The notes under the pieces were generated by a model, which was not told the DNA's origin, did not search any database, and saw nothing but the letters and a program-made list of their open reading frames with translations. Positions 1-11,725 of a DNA stretch of 21,866 bases are shown here, piece by piece. The stretch comes from Ichthyophonus hoferi. Its lineage: Eukaryota; Opisthokonta; Ichthyosporea; Ichthyophonida; Ichthyophonidae. The stretch's first letter is position 1; each line of letters starts with the position of its first letter. The stretch lies in the NCBI GenBank assembly GCA_002751075.1, contig NAOQ01000655.1:8919-30784 (forward strand), in the 5' to 3' direction. Position numbers and translations under genes: made by a program.

Positions 1-205
1 ACAATACAATACAATACAATACAGAATACAATGGGTATGTCGTGGTACTAATCCCTTATCCAATTGTAGACAACCACTTAATAATTTTTAGCCATTGGAT
101 CTCCTCTCCTTATGTATAATTATTGGCCTATTCCCATCAATAGAAGCACTAATAAACACTAATAATTAATAAAGTCAGAAATATATACTAATCATATTAA
201 CCCAC
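1..205. other. Intron of the left-hand gene with an ACAAT array
   Basis: This lies downstream of the GTGGGT donor (minus strand, 205-200) of the last visible exon, so it is intron. Its outer end is a short ACAAT pentanucleotide array (about 1-33). I see no further exon in it. Confidence 0.6.
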
Positions 206-3200
206 CTCTCAGCTAATTGCATCACTATGGCAACCGTGGTAGCAACCAATAGTAATGGAGGACACATAAACCCGTAAGTCAAAGACTGAGCAGCTAACAT
301 AGCCAATTGCAAATGGGAGTCATTGCACTGGTTGTAATTAGGACTGTGAATCTTTTGGCCAATACTATGGGCGATTTCGGCCTGTAGATATAACCAGATA
401 ATTAATTAAATAATTAATGTCTGGCTTATGAGTGGATATTTATATAGCTTATTTTTTAATCGTGTTAAAACGAGTAAAAGAAGAGTAATAATTGATTAAT
501 TGCTTCGTGTTGAATCTAGTAATACTTACATAGAGTATAATATCATATAAAATACTAAATTATAATGTAATAAAATATTATACAAAGCAATATAGTATAA
601 TTAATTTCTTACACCAGAACCAAGGCAAAGTCAGCTGCCAATTACCTTAATGGCAATTAAGATGTCATCCTTTTCCTCTTCTTTAATTGATCGTTTATCA
701 TAGCTAATCATATGGCGAGGGTTCCATAGACCTTTCACTCTAGTCACCTGACCTTGAAATACTTGAGCGCCATTGGTTCCCCATCCCATGACCCATGATC
801 TATGGGGATAATGATAGGATAACCTAGGAGAGACAAGATAGGAATGAGATAGGGAAAGGGAGAGGAAGAGGGAGAAAGACATGGAGAGAAACTTACCATG
901 CAGACCCGTAATTATAAGCAACATCCACTAAAGAATAGCACATAAAATATAAAGTCATGTGCAGCATAAACCAGGTAGAGCGCCAATATGATTGGTTCAT
1001 ATTATCCAATCCATCCACACAGAAATTCATTATAAGGCCCAATGGGAACCCTAGAAGGGGGGATATATTATGGGCTAGTATGACGTAAATTTGACGACTT
1101 TCTTGGTGATTGGGTAAACTAACACTGATCGCATTAACCTTTCCCCTTTGATTGGTAGTTATTTTTATATCGGTTTGGCTGAGATTTTCTTCATTTATCG
1201 ATCGAGATCTCCAAGTTAAAAACCACTCTAAGCACCCTAAATTGATTTTGGTTGCAATCACGGATCTCATTGGCATGCCAAATATGGACAATCCGGGTAA
1301 CTGTGAGTGGTGGAAATATGGATTAGAGTATATATGAAGATAGATAGATGAATACAGGTTATGTATATAAAAATAGCAGTGTTTATGGGTAAACAAGTAA
1401 GGATCTATCTACCATGAATTCAAATAGTAGTAATAAAAATAAAAGTAGTACTAGTAGTAATAGTAACTAAAAGTAGATACATACCAGCCAGTCTATCCAA
1501 GACTCGCACAACCATTGGCCCATTATACTGGTTGCCAAGGTACTAGCCACTAATCGCACGAGTTCTTCTGGTCCTGGAACGTAATAGGTCACATCTACCA
1601 AGGGGGCAGCCTCTCTTTCAGATAAGTTACTACGCTTTAAAATGGCCTCCTATAATTGGGTGATTTAAAAATGTTAAAATTTAATTTTAAATTTAGATGT
1701 TAAAATTCCAACTCACTATTTTTATATTATACTACAAAATTTAAGAATTAATCTTTAACATGAACCAATTAACATCCATGAAGATTTTAACTCGAGCCAA
1801 TTATTGGTACAATATTAATTTAATCTATAGTAATAATCACATTAACCTACCTTTACACTCTGATCTAGTCGATAAAACTCCAGCTCTGCTGGTGATATGG
1901 TTTTATCTGATTGGTAATTTTTATCTAATGAGAAGGCCGGTTGCCATGGTTTCCTGACTCGGCACCAATACCATAGCAGGGCTACATTCCAGCATGTAGC
2001 CCAGGGAAATAGTCTCCACCAGTGAGAAGAGGTGGCGGTGGAGGAGGGGACTGGGTATCCATAGGAACCACAACACACTAATAGACAGCAGGTAGTAACC
2101 ACTAGGAAGCCAGTTAGGTAGCCCTGCGAGGAAATGAGATAGCTGATTCGTTCACCGAAATATCTATGACGTAGGAGATATAATTAGGAATTTGTTTTAA
2201 AAGTAATTATATATATAATGGCGGCTAGGTATTGGACAAATGGAATGTTGAATAGTAGGTGTATGCTAATCACAGTGTGTAAGCGTCTACGTATATATAA
2301 TAGTATGATACCATAATACCATAGTAGCACAATAATACCATATTATAATAGTAGAATAATATAATAATTAAATAGTAACTTAATACAATAATACAATAAT
2401 ACAATAATATAGTAATACAATAATGCAATAATATAGTAATACAATAATGCAATAATAGAGTAATACAATAATGTAATAATATAGTAATACAATAATGTAA
2501 TGATATAGTAATATAATAACGTAATAATATAGTAATATAATAATGTAATAGTATAGTAATACAATAATGTAATAATATAGTAGTACAATAATGCCATAAT
2601 ATAGTAATACAATAATGCAATAATATAGTAATACAATAATGCAATCATAGAATAATACAATCATATACTAATACCATAATACCACAATGCATTAGTACTA
2701 TCCTATAAGCCCCTCCTTCTTACCTCTCTACCTGGATCCTATGACTGTCCTCCTCCTCCTCCCAACCAATCATGGACCCTTTATAAAGTGCATCCTCTAC
2801 CTTGGGTAATAGACATACGTCGTGCTGGATCAATAACTGAGCCTGATAAAGAATAGGTTTGATAGGTTGAATATCATACCATAGATTAGTCTGTTTATTT
2901 AAACTAATATATGATAGATTGCATAATGGTACGATAGTATGATAATATAATAATAAATAATATAATAATATAATGATATAATAATTAATAGTATAATAAC
3001 ATAAAATTATAATGAATGTTAGAGTATACACTATAAACTCCTTAATTAATAAAAAATGATTGGCTCTTTTTAACAAAAAATTAAAAATTAAAACTTACAT
3101 CGGCAGCCTGGCAAACACGTGCTATGTCTTCTAATTCCTCGGATATTATTGGCCGATCAGATTCCAAGGCAACCAATACAATCCGTTTACTCTTACATTC

Positions 3201-4326
3201 CATATTTCTCTGAGCCAATAACATCGCTTTTTTGCCTGTAGATTGAACTAGATCTGGTAAAGGTTCTTGAATGGTTGGCTGAGATTGGAGATGATCTAGA
3301 TGGAGAAAAGGTATCAATAGATTATATAATATAACTATAGCATAGATACATATATTAATAGCATATATTCTCTAATAATAAATTATAAGTGGAATATAAG
3401 TAAGGGATAATGCTATCTTAAACTAATAATAGTAAATGTACATGCATACAGAGATTACAGTATTGTTCCAATATATATAATTATGACTATAGTTTCATTT
3501 TCTATACCAAATACTCTCGAATCATTGGCATATTGCTTGCAAAATAAAGTAATGCAAGTGTATGTATGTGCTTATGTATATATATATATATATCAGCATA
3601 TAACTAGAAAGAGCTCTCAGACCTCATAAATAAATACAAACCTATACCAAAAAGTTATGATGTAGAGAAAATGATTAAGAATGGAATAGGTAAGGCATAC
3701 ATGAATAGGTATATATGTGCATGTTAGTGTGTAGATTAATAATTAAACTTATATATATAAAGATAGAGAGAAGGAGAGAGAGAGAGAAAAAAAAAAAGAA
3801 GAAAAAAAAAACGTACTATATCACACATAACATGCGCGTGTGAGTTAACAAGAGAAGGCAAATAGAATATAAGTATAGGCCACCCTATATCCTATATATA
3901 TCTATATTTCCATTTCTATTCCTATACATACTATTGCACTATTAATTAACCAATTTCAAAGAATACAACAGAGATCTTTAATAAATTACATTATAATCAC
4001 ATTAACAGTAATAATAATTATTTTTATTGTATTGTATTGTATTGTATTGTATTGCATTGCATTGTAATATATTATAACCTAATCTAATATAATTTATTTC
4101 ATATCGTACCTTTCTCTCCCTCTCTTTCCTCCATATGTTTTGCTATAGCGTACCCTCTAACTAGCCCTCTCTGCATTGATGATTGCAGTTTGAGATTCAT
4201 AAGCTCGCGTGGTGTACTTCCTAATACTACATTATCACTATTATTATCATTATTATTCCTTCTCTCTATTGATGTTTTTAAGGCACTTTTACTTCCATGT
4301 TCTTTTATTGGTATATTATTATTCAT
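206..4326 (-). CDS. Unrecognised multi-exon gene, probable multi-pass membrane protein (5' part; continues past left edge)
   Basis: I do not recognise the family. Eight exons join in phase on the minus strand: 4326-4110 (start ATG), 3295-3099, 2890-2724, 1953-1851, 1649-1485, 1300-897, 823-646, 381-206. Donors are GTACGA, GTAAGT, GTAAGA, GTAGGT, GTATGT, GTAAGT, GTAATT and GTGGGT, and the phases are 1,0,2,0,0,2,0,2. Together they give about 535 residues with no stop, and the last donor shows the gene continues leftward. Residues 1-72 are polar, with an Asn/Asp-rich patch near 25-33. Residues 75-280 look helical and charged, with an acidic EEEED run near 183. Hydrophobic stretches lie near 354-377, 391-412 and 508-530, suggesting a polytopic membrane protein. 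The start is the first ATG after a T-rich stretch, so an additional upstream exon is possible. The model is solid as coding sequence; the function is unknown. Confidence 0.8.
1954..2723 (-). other. Third intron of the left-hand gene
   Basis: Runs from donor AG|GTAAGA at 2723 to acceptor GTCAG|GAAA at 1954 (minus strand). The acceptor lacks a strong pyrimidine tract, so the 5' edge of the following exon is the least certain border of this gene. The intron contains the minisatellite described separately and a GC-richer stretch at about 1960-2110 that reads open in one minus frame directly into the exon. Part of that stretch could belong to a longer exon if a different acceptor is used. Confidence 0.65.
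2395..2645. repeat. About 24-bp AT-rich minisatellite in an intron
   Basis: Around ten diverged tandem copies of a unit close to ATAGTAATACAATAATGCA plus a few bases (22-24 bp). Because the unit lacks stop triplets on the minus strand, all three minus frames are open across it, which creates spurious Tyr/Leu/Ile-rich reading frames. It lies inside the 1954-2723 intron. Confidence 0.85.
3762..3812. repeat. Purine-rich (AG)n/(A)n tract
   Basis: An unbroken purine run on the plus strand, with GAGAGAGA followed by long A stretches. It is pyrimidine-rich on the transcribed sense of the left-hand gene. Confidence 0.8.
4026..4066. repeat. ATTGT/ATTGC pentanucleotide array
   Basis: Five to six TATTG repeats, then ATTGC variants. 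The same pentamer family occurs in inverse orientation at the left edge (1-33), briefly at 19295-19312, and at the right edge (about 21827-21866). Confidence 0.85.
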
Positions 4327-4981
4327 TTGAAAAAAAAAAAAGAAAAAAACATATAAATGTATATATATATTACTGTTATAGTATATTTTGGTATGGTATG
4401 TTTGCCTTATATACCTATTGCTTAGGTGTCAAATTAGATGGAAATGTTAATTGATTTGCTATTAATCATTATTAGCAAAAATAAATAACATACGTAGCCA
4501 ATAAAATCGCTGTACTGTGCCAAAGTCTTGCATAGTATCCAATACAAATTGCTAAATCTAGATATGAAAATATGTGTCCTGTCCAATAATAAACTAGATA
4601 GGGCACAGCGCATAATTGGCACAAATAAATACCAACCAGAAAATTGAACAATATACAAAAATAATAATAGACTTGAAAGATTATTATATAATGGTTCTCT
4701 ATGTATTAAACTTCTTTTGTTTTTTTTTTTTTTGCAAATTATATAGATATATATAATTCTAATGTTGTATGCTTGGTATCTATTTGTAGTAGGCTATAGA
4801 ACATAATAATTTTAATCAGCAAAATATTAAGATAAAATCATATTTGACACTAATATAAAATATAGTGAAGACAAAGAAATGAAAGAAAAATATATTAATA
4901 TATTTATTAGCTGTATATAATGTAATTTTTGACATGTGCAGATATCCCAATTGTGACATAATTTACTTAGTATTGTAAATA
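4327..4981. other. Gene-free stretch upstream of the left-hand gene
   Basis: AT-rich sequence with an A-rich run just beyond the start codon (4328-4349, a T-rich tract on the minus strand) and a T run at about 4719-4732. It presumably contains the 5' leader and promoter of the minus-strand gene. I see no TATA or initiator element I would defend, and short reading frames here have no coding character. Confidence 0.5.
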
Positions 4982-5661
4982 TGACTAGTATATGTTGTAC
5001 TGAGTTCTATTAGATAGTCTTCGTCAGGTAAAGGGCAGACTAAAGGTCTAGTTATTTGCTATTGAATCTCTCTCTGTTGATCAATGGGTATAGAATATTT
5101 TAGCTTCTTACTCAGCGATATATTTTATATGTAATAACTGTGATCTAATTGTGGCTGCGTGTGTATAGTTATAGTATTATTATTATCAGAAAAATCAGCA
5201 CTAGACTTAACTAGTTGGTCTTCTAGTAAAGTATCTGGATTATCTAATTCAATTTATTTGACAACAATAGACATAATATGAAACAAACCATAAAACACAA
5301 AGATTGAACAATAAATATTGACGACCGAGAGCCATCAATTTTGATAACTGAACAAAAAAGTTATTGGTTGTTTTTGTTCCTTTTATACACTTTCCAATCT
5401 CATTCTGAAAATTCATTTCTAAACTAATATATCCTTACTAGAGCTCTTTAGCAAACTATCTTATTCGTGTAACTGCTTAAATACTATGTATTGACAAATC
5501 AATTGACCAGGTTGAAAACATCACGCAATTAACTAATATTGAACCGATCATTTAACTGCTTGCTATCGGACCGTTATTGTAATGGCGCATCAAAAAGCTG
5601 TCTTATTGGTTAATGATTGCATGCAATAGGAAACACTAAATTGTCATGGCCTATTATTGAA
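4982..5661. repeat. Tandem direct duplication, copy 1
   Basis: Begins near ACTAGTATATGTTGTACT and ends near AATTGTCATGGCCTAT. Nearly the whole unit reappears about 0.75-0.85 kb downstream in the same orientation. Stretches such as 5201-5285 look identical to the second copy; elsewhere scattered substitutions are visible. Compared with copy 2 it contains an extra segment of about 100 bp (roughly 5068-5170). No coding potential is seen, and the end sequences do not show clear inverted repeats. Confidence 0.85.
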
Positions 5662-5829
5662 TAATTATATTGTTCATGAATGAGTCAAAAATAGGCACAC
5701 CAAATCACTGGGTAGAAAAATTCCAGTATCATTGGTGAGGCCGAACACAATGAGTATCTACACTCAAGCCATAAGAAGAGCTTTGCATAATATATATATA
5801 TATATATATATTTATTGTTATTGAAAACA

Positions 5830-6380
5830 TTACTAGTATCTGTTGTACTAAGTTCTATCTGGCTGTTGCTGTCAGGTAAAGAGCAGGCTGAAACTCTAGC
5901 TAGTTGCTGTACTATTATTATCAAAAAAAAAATCAGCACCAGACTTAACTAGTTGGTCTTCTAGTAAAGTATCTGGATTATCTAATTCAATTTATTTGAC
6001 AACAATAGACATAATATGAAACAAACCATGAAACACATAAATCGAACAATACATATTGATGACTGAGAACCATCAATTCGGACGGCGGAGAACAATATTT
6101 TTTATTTATTGTTTTTGCTCCTTTTATACACTTTCCAATCTCATTCTGAAAATTCAATTCTAAACTAATATATCCTTACTAGAGCTCTTTAGCTGCTTAC
6201 ATACTATGTATTGACCAATCAATTTACCAGGTTGAAAACATTACACAATTAACTAATACTGAACCAATTATTTAACTGCTTATTATTGGACCGTTAGTGT
6301 AATGGCGTATCTAAAAGCTCTCTTATTGGTTAATAATTGCACATAATGGGAAATGCTAAATTATCATGGCTTATAGTATT
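5830..6380. repeat. Tandem direct duplication, copy 2
   Basis: Second copy of the 4982-5661 unit, starting at ACTAGTATCTGTTGTACT and fading after AAATTATCATGGCTTAT. It lacks the internal segment of about 100 bp seen in copy 1 and has a smaller gap where copy 1 reads AAACTATCTTATTCGTG. A (TA)n tract at 5787-5811 lies in the spacer. It is either a segmental tandem duplication or two insertions of one non-autonomous element. Confidence 0.85.
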
Positions 6381-6811
6381 TAAGTATTGTGACAATTCTA
6401 TGGGTCTATCGCAGTTGGGTCTCTGAGACCTATCGTGAATAAGATTAGCTGATAGCAATATTGCAATCAGCCCATTTAGGAGAATGAATACAACAACTAT
6501 ACAGATGTTAACCGCAATTGACACATTCGACCAAAATTGGAAAAGTATAAATGAAAGCGAAAATAACCAATAAAGGCCTCATGGCTCGCACATACGCGGC
6601 CTGCGGCATCTTTGAATTTAATTATATGCATGTGGTAAACACATCGTTATTGTATTATCTAGTCCACTCGCATACGATAATCAGTATCCAGATCTCTTGC
6701 TTGTTCAGAAGTCAGATTACTACCGTCAATTACCTTATTAAGAAAAGATCCAACAATCCTAGTGGGTTTCTGATCTTTCATGACGTGTATTATTAGCCAA
6801 TAAATATACAT
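6330..6811 (-). other. Cluster of small open frames on the minus strand, uncertain
   Basis: Three adjacent minus-strand open stretches have more protein-like composition than their surroundings. One is a 50-codon frame (6811-6659) with a mixed polar peptide containing SEQARDLDTDYRMRVD. Another is a short frame near 6613-6510 containing RPLLVIFAFIYTFPILVEC, which looks like a signal peptide. The third is a 64-codon frame (6524-6330) with a strongly hydrophobic segment followed by a polar tail. I could not join them with good splice sites and recognise no family. They may be exons of a small secreted or receptor gene, decayed coding DNA, or chance. Confidence 0.2.
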
Positions 6812-7291
6812 CACAAACCCCTAGAAGGCCCATTAGTCGAGTATGGTGGTGTTGATTCTTCCAAGAATACATAACTATACATACACGTAGTCACAATTAC
6901 ATAGATTTCAGTTACATGTTATATTTGCAATACATTGCCATGTAAAAAGCTATGTAGAATAATAGCTAATCCAAATATTTATAATTGGCTCCATTTAAGT
7001 TATTGAACTTAGCAACGTTAACTAGGAAGTTAGTACTGGTGATAAACAAAGTATAATAGAAAACAAAACTCAATAATAAAGGGGGTCGTTCACGCATATG
7101 TGGCCCCTGGCACACTTGAGTATATGCGGTAACCCTGTGTGCCTGTGTACATATATACTCACACAAAAACTTTGCATTCATTTAGTATTTGCTAAACAAC
7201 ATCATAATGCATATATATACATAGTCCTATTATACAACACTCAATTGGAGACCCCGAAGCCTGTGGCAGCCGCTAGAACTACCACAAATTG

Positions 7292-7618
7292 CCAGGATTC
7301 AAATTCACTTGGAGTTTGAACTGTTCCAACATGTTTTTCCAATGTATGCTCTATCCCTTGGTAGTGACAAGGTCCATGACATCTCTTATAAGTGTTTTGG
7401 GGCTACGTGTTGCAGGATTGTAAAACAAAACCTTTATATCTGTAACTTGTTAAATATATATATATGACTGAATTAAGGTTAGGAGATAAAGGTTTTATTT
7501 TACAATACTGCAACACGTGGCCCCAAAGCACTTATAAAAGATGGTACTCATATTGTCACTACATAGGTTGAAAAAACATGTTGGAGCAGTACAAACTCAA
7601 TGTGAATTTGAATCCTGG
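7292..7618. mobile_element. Foldback / MITE-like palindromic element
   Basis: Two long arms, 7292-7440 and 7485-7618, are reverse complements of each other, separated by about 44 bp of AT-rich loop containing (TA)n. Matching blocks include CCAGGATTCAAATTCAC with GTGAATTTGAATCCTGG, and TGCAACACGT with ACGTGTTGCA. The right arm lacks about 15 bp present in the left, and scattered mismatches indicate some age. There is no open frame and no obvious target-site duplication, so the transposase family cannot be assigned. A non-autonomous DNA transposon or foldback element is the likeliest reading. Confidence 0.75.
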
Positions 7619-9600
7619 GCACATAACCCTTTAACGAATTACAGTAATTTAAATTTTGTGTAGAAGTATCATTGGCTGGGCTAATAACAGACAAAATACT
7701 TAATGCTGATCCGCTTTCAATAGAAGACTATGTAGAGACAGTTGTATATGTTGGCTTTATTTCTAGATTTCTATTACGATTATACTCAGCTATTATTAAA
7801 GGAGGAATTCCTATTTTAGTTTGTTTAGGTGCGATAGTGCTAATGGTACAGTGTGTTCGATCAGTGAGGGGTACTATATTTGTATGTTTGTAATGTGTGT
7901 TGTTGAACTCAAAAGTTACTAGCCGATTCTTAGTGCTATTGTTAAGAGAAAGATGCTCAGAACATTGGCGCTTATTTGTAAGTGTTAGTATTGATCTAGA
8001 CATTACAATAAAAGATACGATGATTATATAGTACAGAACAAGTATCTTTTAATCATTACGATAAATTATATAGATATATATATATATATATAAGAAATTC
8101 AAAGCTCTGTTTATAATGATTAAAAAGCCATTACGCGTGTTTACTATTAGTCATTTCCATTGCTTTTATCCTTTCCGCAACATGCGCTTATCACGAGTGT
8201 CAATCATAATTCGATTCAGCAATGGGACTGATTGTAAAAATACCTGTTCACAGAAGACCACCGAGGGCCATTAGAATTGTCTTACTTTGTCTAAATGATC
8301 TAATGCTATTGTGTCCTAATCTGATTGGCTCTATAGCTAATTATTTCATTTAATTCAATGCTCACTCAATTCATAGAATTATGATAAAAATAATAGAGCA
8401 TGACTTCATCTTCCTCTTGTTTTTCAGAACTTATACTGAATAAAGTTATTATCTCATTATTTAATGCTTGGCTTGGAAATGCATTTTCCATTCGTAATAG
8501 ATGAAATAATAACTACAACATAGTAAGATAATAATTGTAATACAGTTGAGATAATAAATATAACAATAGCAGATCGATATAATAATTGCAAAACAATAGG
8601 ATAAATATGTTTTTACAGAATTTTATCCATCTCAATAGTTACTGTAACTATCCATCCTATTACAGGGCCAGATCCTTGGCACTAACTACTAACCTATATC
8701 TGTAGGTTAACCCAGAATTTATTTTGACACATGGTGTTGAAACTTTGGCAGTTCCTTGAACTATGGTCACTTTGATCTTACTGATTACCTTAATTAAGTT
8801 TTGCAGACTTCAGTAATAATATCTACATTAAATATTGTCTATCATCTTTGGATCTAATTACCAAAAGGTCTAGTACAGTTGTAGTACATCTTTCTAGTGT
8901 CCTATAAATCTGACTATATGAGATCACTTTAATGGTCACCAATAATCATTCATATAGAGTTTTCTCTATCTTATCTTTAATATGACTAAATATGACTTGC
9001 ATTACTTTTTACCCGTCGTATCTTCATTAAATTTCTTAAATTTTTATTGGTAGTCAACCTCTACAATTATTTAATCTCCTTAATATGGTTGGATGTAATG
9101 GACCAAATTATAATCACTCACAATTACCTAATTAAATTATCTATGTGTGACAAATGTACCAGTAAATGATAGTCTAACAATTATCCATAGGTATGCACTA
9201 ACCTTCTAATTATAAGTACTGCCATCATAGGCTTAGTTATAGGAATATTAATGTTCCAATGTCTCATGCCGCTTAGAGCTATATTACAATAAATACAATA
9301 TGATTATAAGCAGCAACTCATAAACTGGTTATATGCAACAAAATTTATTCTAAGTACCTAGATTGCAGTGCTGTAATGTCATTGCTAGAGGATGGGAAGA
9401 AAGGATCCGCATTTCTTTGCACATTTTACAGGGAGTGGTCCAGAATCAATTTATTTTCATAAGATATTTTCTTGGATGGGATATAGATAGAATTATCTAT
9501 TAACTTTAGCCTTGGTAGTAAACGTCTCACCCATGTTCAGGGTGGCAGATAACTACTGCAAGTAAAGAATTTGGAATAAATACAGTATAGCTTTTATTCG
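7619..9600. other. Gene-free AT-rich stretch
   Basis: I see no gene here. Overlapping open frames on both strands at 7672-8003 have no splice sites or recognisable motifs. A small hairpin with arms at 8046-8058 (CTTTTAATCATTA) and 8114-8127 encloses a (TA)n tract. Confidence 0.5.
8046..8127. repeat. Inverted repeat around a (TA)n tract
   Basis: A 13-bp arm CTTTTAATCATTA is matched by TAATGATTAAAAAG, with about 55 bp between them that includes a (TA)n run at about 8068-8092. It is probably a small AT-rich foldback of no assigned family. Confidence 0.6.
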
Positions 9601-10174
9601 GTATCCCTACAAAATAAAGAGTCCCCAGTATGTCTCGGACAGAATTTTTATATACTTTTTGTTGCAAAGCCGTTAACTATGAATGAACGCGTAGTTCTGT
9701 TATTGAGCAGATCATTAAATGATCGGTCCAATATTAGTTATATAATTGCATAACTTCCCCAAACAGGTAAACAGATTTGCTGATACATTGGTATGCAAGC
9801 GTTCAACTATATAAATATTAAATTTTCTGGGACTATAACTACTAAATAAAAAAAGATAGATATAAAACATTGGTATAAATTTGGGCATAAATACCCACAA
9901 TTACTTAATATACCACAATTCACAATCTAATCTCCCAGATATTATAAATGCTCTAGGACTCAAACTATTATACAATAAAAGAGCAGAGAACAACTTAAAT
10001 AATTTAACATGATCACAAAACCTGGCAATTTTATTCAGTCAACGATTACAAATGCCAAAAACACTTCATCCCAGCCCTACATATATCCACTAACCTCTAC
10101 ATTTGGAGACACAATTTTATTACACCTACACACTGTCTTCAAATGTACATTCATATCAACAGTTCAAGCTTTAA

Positions 10175-10352
10175 AGTGAAACCAAGGTAACGTGCAAAAC
10201 AACTGGGAAACAGCCACATATTACCTCAGCCGTCAACCGTCAGACACCAGCGCCCAGAGCCAGAGCCAGAGCCAGAGCTATCAGGAATATTTAACATATA
10301 GTGTGGTTAGCTGTCTTTCTTTTTTTAAAATTAAGTGCCATGCCACAGTCAT
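10175..10352. repeat. Dispersed repeat family with CCAGAG hexamer array, copy A
   Basis: Shares ordered blocks with 12805-13072: ACCAAGG, then CACATATTACCTCAGCCG..CGTCAGACACCAG, then a (CCAGAG)n array at 10252-10279 (about four units), a TTT-rich block, and finally AAGTGCCATGCCACAGT. Flanking sequence on both sides becomes dissimilar. Confidence 0.75.
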
Positions 10353-10938
10353 TTCTGAATGTCATTAGGAATTATCCAGCTTAGTGAGCAACAAACCTGC
10401 AGCCAAGTAGTCATCACCGTACTAAGGTTCCTTTCATATTCTTTTTCATATTTTCTAAGTCCTAGGGGAAACAATCCGCTTATCGGACAATTCCAGTGGG
10501 TCTCTGTGAGTTGGATTAACCAATAGTAATATGTTCTAAGTCATTGTATGAATTGATTGAATTTGTCAACATTATATAATCAAGCACCAAAAAAATAGTA
10601 ATACATAGCAAATATAATATACCATGGAATACATACATATGTAAATGTAATATACGTAAAAAAATAAACTATAACCGTACGGTGAGCGAGACCATCATGA
10701 ATATTTCGAGCATTAATTACGTGCATAATTTTACTGTAATTTGCACAATATTACATATGTATGCAATTGTTAGCTTACGTAATTTTATTTTTTCAAAGCT
10801 AAAAACTTATCTTACATGTGTCTTTGTTTTTGGTTTTTATTGAATATTTTGAGGATTCACATATTAAAGCTTAAAATTCCTACTTTGAAGAAGACAAAGA
10901 CATCAAAAAATTTAATGTATTTTTTTTTGTAAAATCTT

Positions 10939-11043
10939 TATATATTTGGGAAATGTTTCCATATATTTTTAAAACCTTTTCACACATTTCCGAGATCTTA
11001 ACATACATTTCCAAAACCTTTCCACGTATTTCCGAAATACCCT
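10939..11043. repeat. 21-bp minisatellite, about five diverged copies
   Basis: The units from 10939, 10960, 10981, 11002 and 11023 follow the pattern CAYAYATTTCCRARAYCTTW. The 21-bp register holds throughout, with many substitutions. Confidence 0.6.
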
Positions 11044-11620
11044 TTCAGATCCTAGAGAAAATTAATTACAGTATGTGTTTACATAGCTATCGCAAGATGA
11101 CATTTTGTTGATAAATTTAGATGACTCCCAATATATACAGAAATTAGTAACTTTGTATCTATAAAAAACTCTAGTATATATAAAAGATAAATGAGGGGCA
11201 CGAAAAATGTTACGAGATGGGCATAAGTAAATCACATGATAGTCGGTGTTCATATTCTAAGGGTGTCTAGAGAAAAGTTGGCTCTAGTTGCAATGTGAGG
11301 CAAGAGATGATTGGTTTGGCCCTAGGTATATCTATGTCGATCCTATGCACTGGGCTATGTCATGCTTTTTGTAAATATATCGTGGCTTCCTGATTACTTT
11401 TTTTCCTTTTCTTAGACCAGCGTGAATGAATGAGTGAGTCACCTTATGATTAATAATGATGATTTATAAATAACCATTGTGCATATTTATATGTATATCT
11501 GTATGCATATATGTATGTATACGTGGTTACATGATTAATCAAAATCTTGTCCCGCCAAAATCTATCTGTAATATAAAGGATAATTATTAGTAGATTTGTT
11601 TAGCACGATAAAATATTTGT

Positions 11621-11725
11621 GCACTTGTATGAGGTAAATATCTCGAAATATTTTCGGTCTGATGAATTGCAATTTTGGTATCTTCCGTTGAGTCTATTCC
11701 AATCTTGGCTCTTTTAGGATCTACG
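11621..11725. repeat. Direct repeat of about 105 bp, copy 1
   Basis: Matches 12309-12417 in the same orientation. Shared blocks include TATGAGGTAAAT, CTGAATTGCAAT (with one change), TTGGTATCT, and GGCTCTTTTAGGATCTA. The copies are clearly diverged. There is no coding content. Confidence 0.7.

Larger units (their letters stand above)
3296..4109 (-). other. First intron of the left-hand gene
   Basis: Bounded by donor G|GTACGA (4109-4104) and acceptor CATCTAG before 3295 (minus strand), phase 1. It holds a (TA)n tract near 3573-3592, a purine tract at about 3762-3812 ((AG)n then A-rich), and a TTGTA/ATTGT pentanucleotide array at about 4026-4066. I see no exon in it. Confidence 0.75.

Noticed and set aside
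1-33. Possible telomere-like or CRISPR-like repeat from the ACAAT array
   Set aside because: It is a simple pentanucleotide microsatellite found at several interior places; there are no spacers and no telomeric motif.
1152-1337. Plus-strand open frame
   Set aside because: Shadow of the long minus-strand exon 897-1300.
2270-2664. Three overlapping minus-strand open frames rich in Tyr, Leu and Ile
   Set aside because: They arise from the stop-free AT minisatellite inside an intron; all three frames are open at once.
7672-8003. Overlapping open frames on both strands
   Set aside because: No splice sites, motifs or compositional signal; hydrophobic content is what AT-rich sequence gives by chance.
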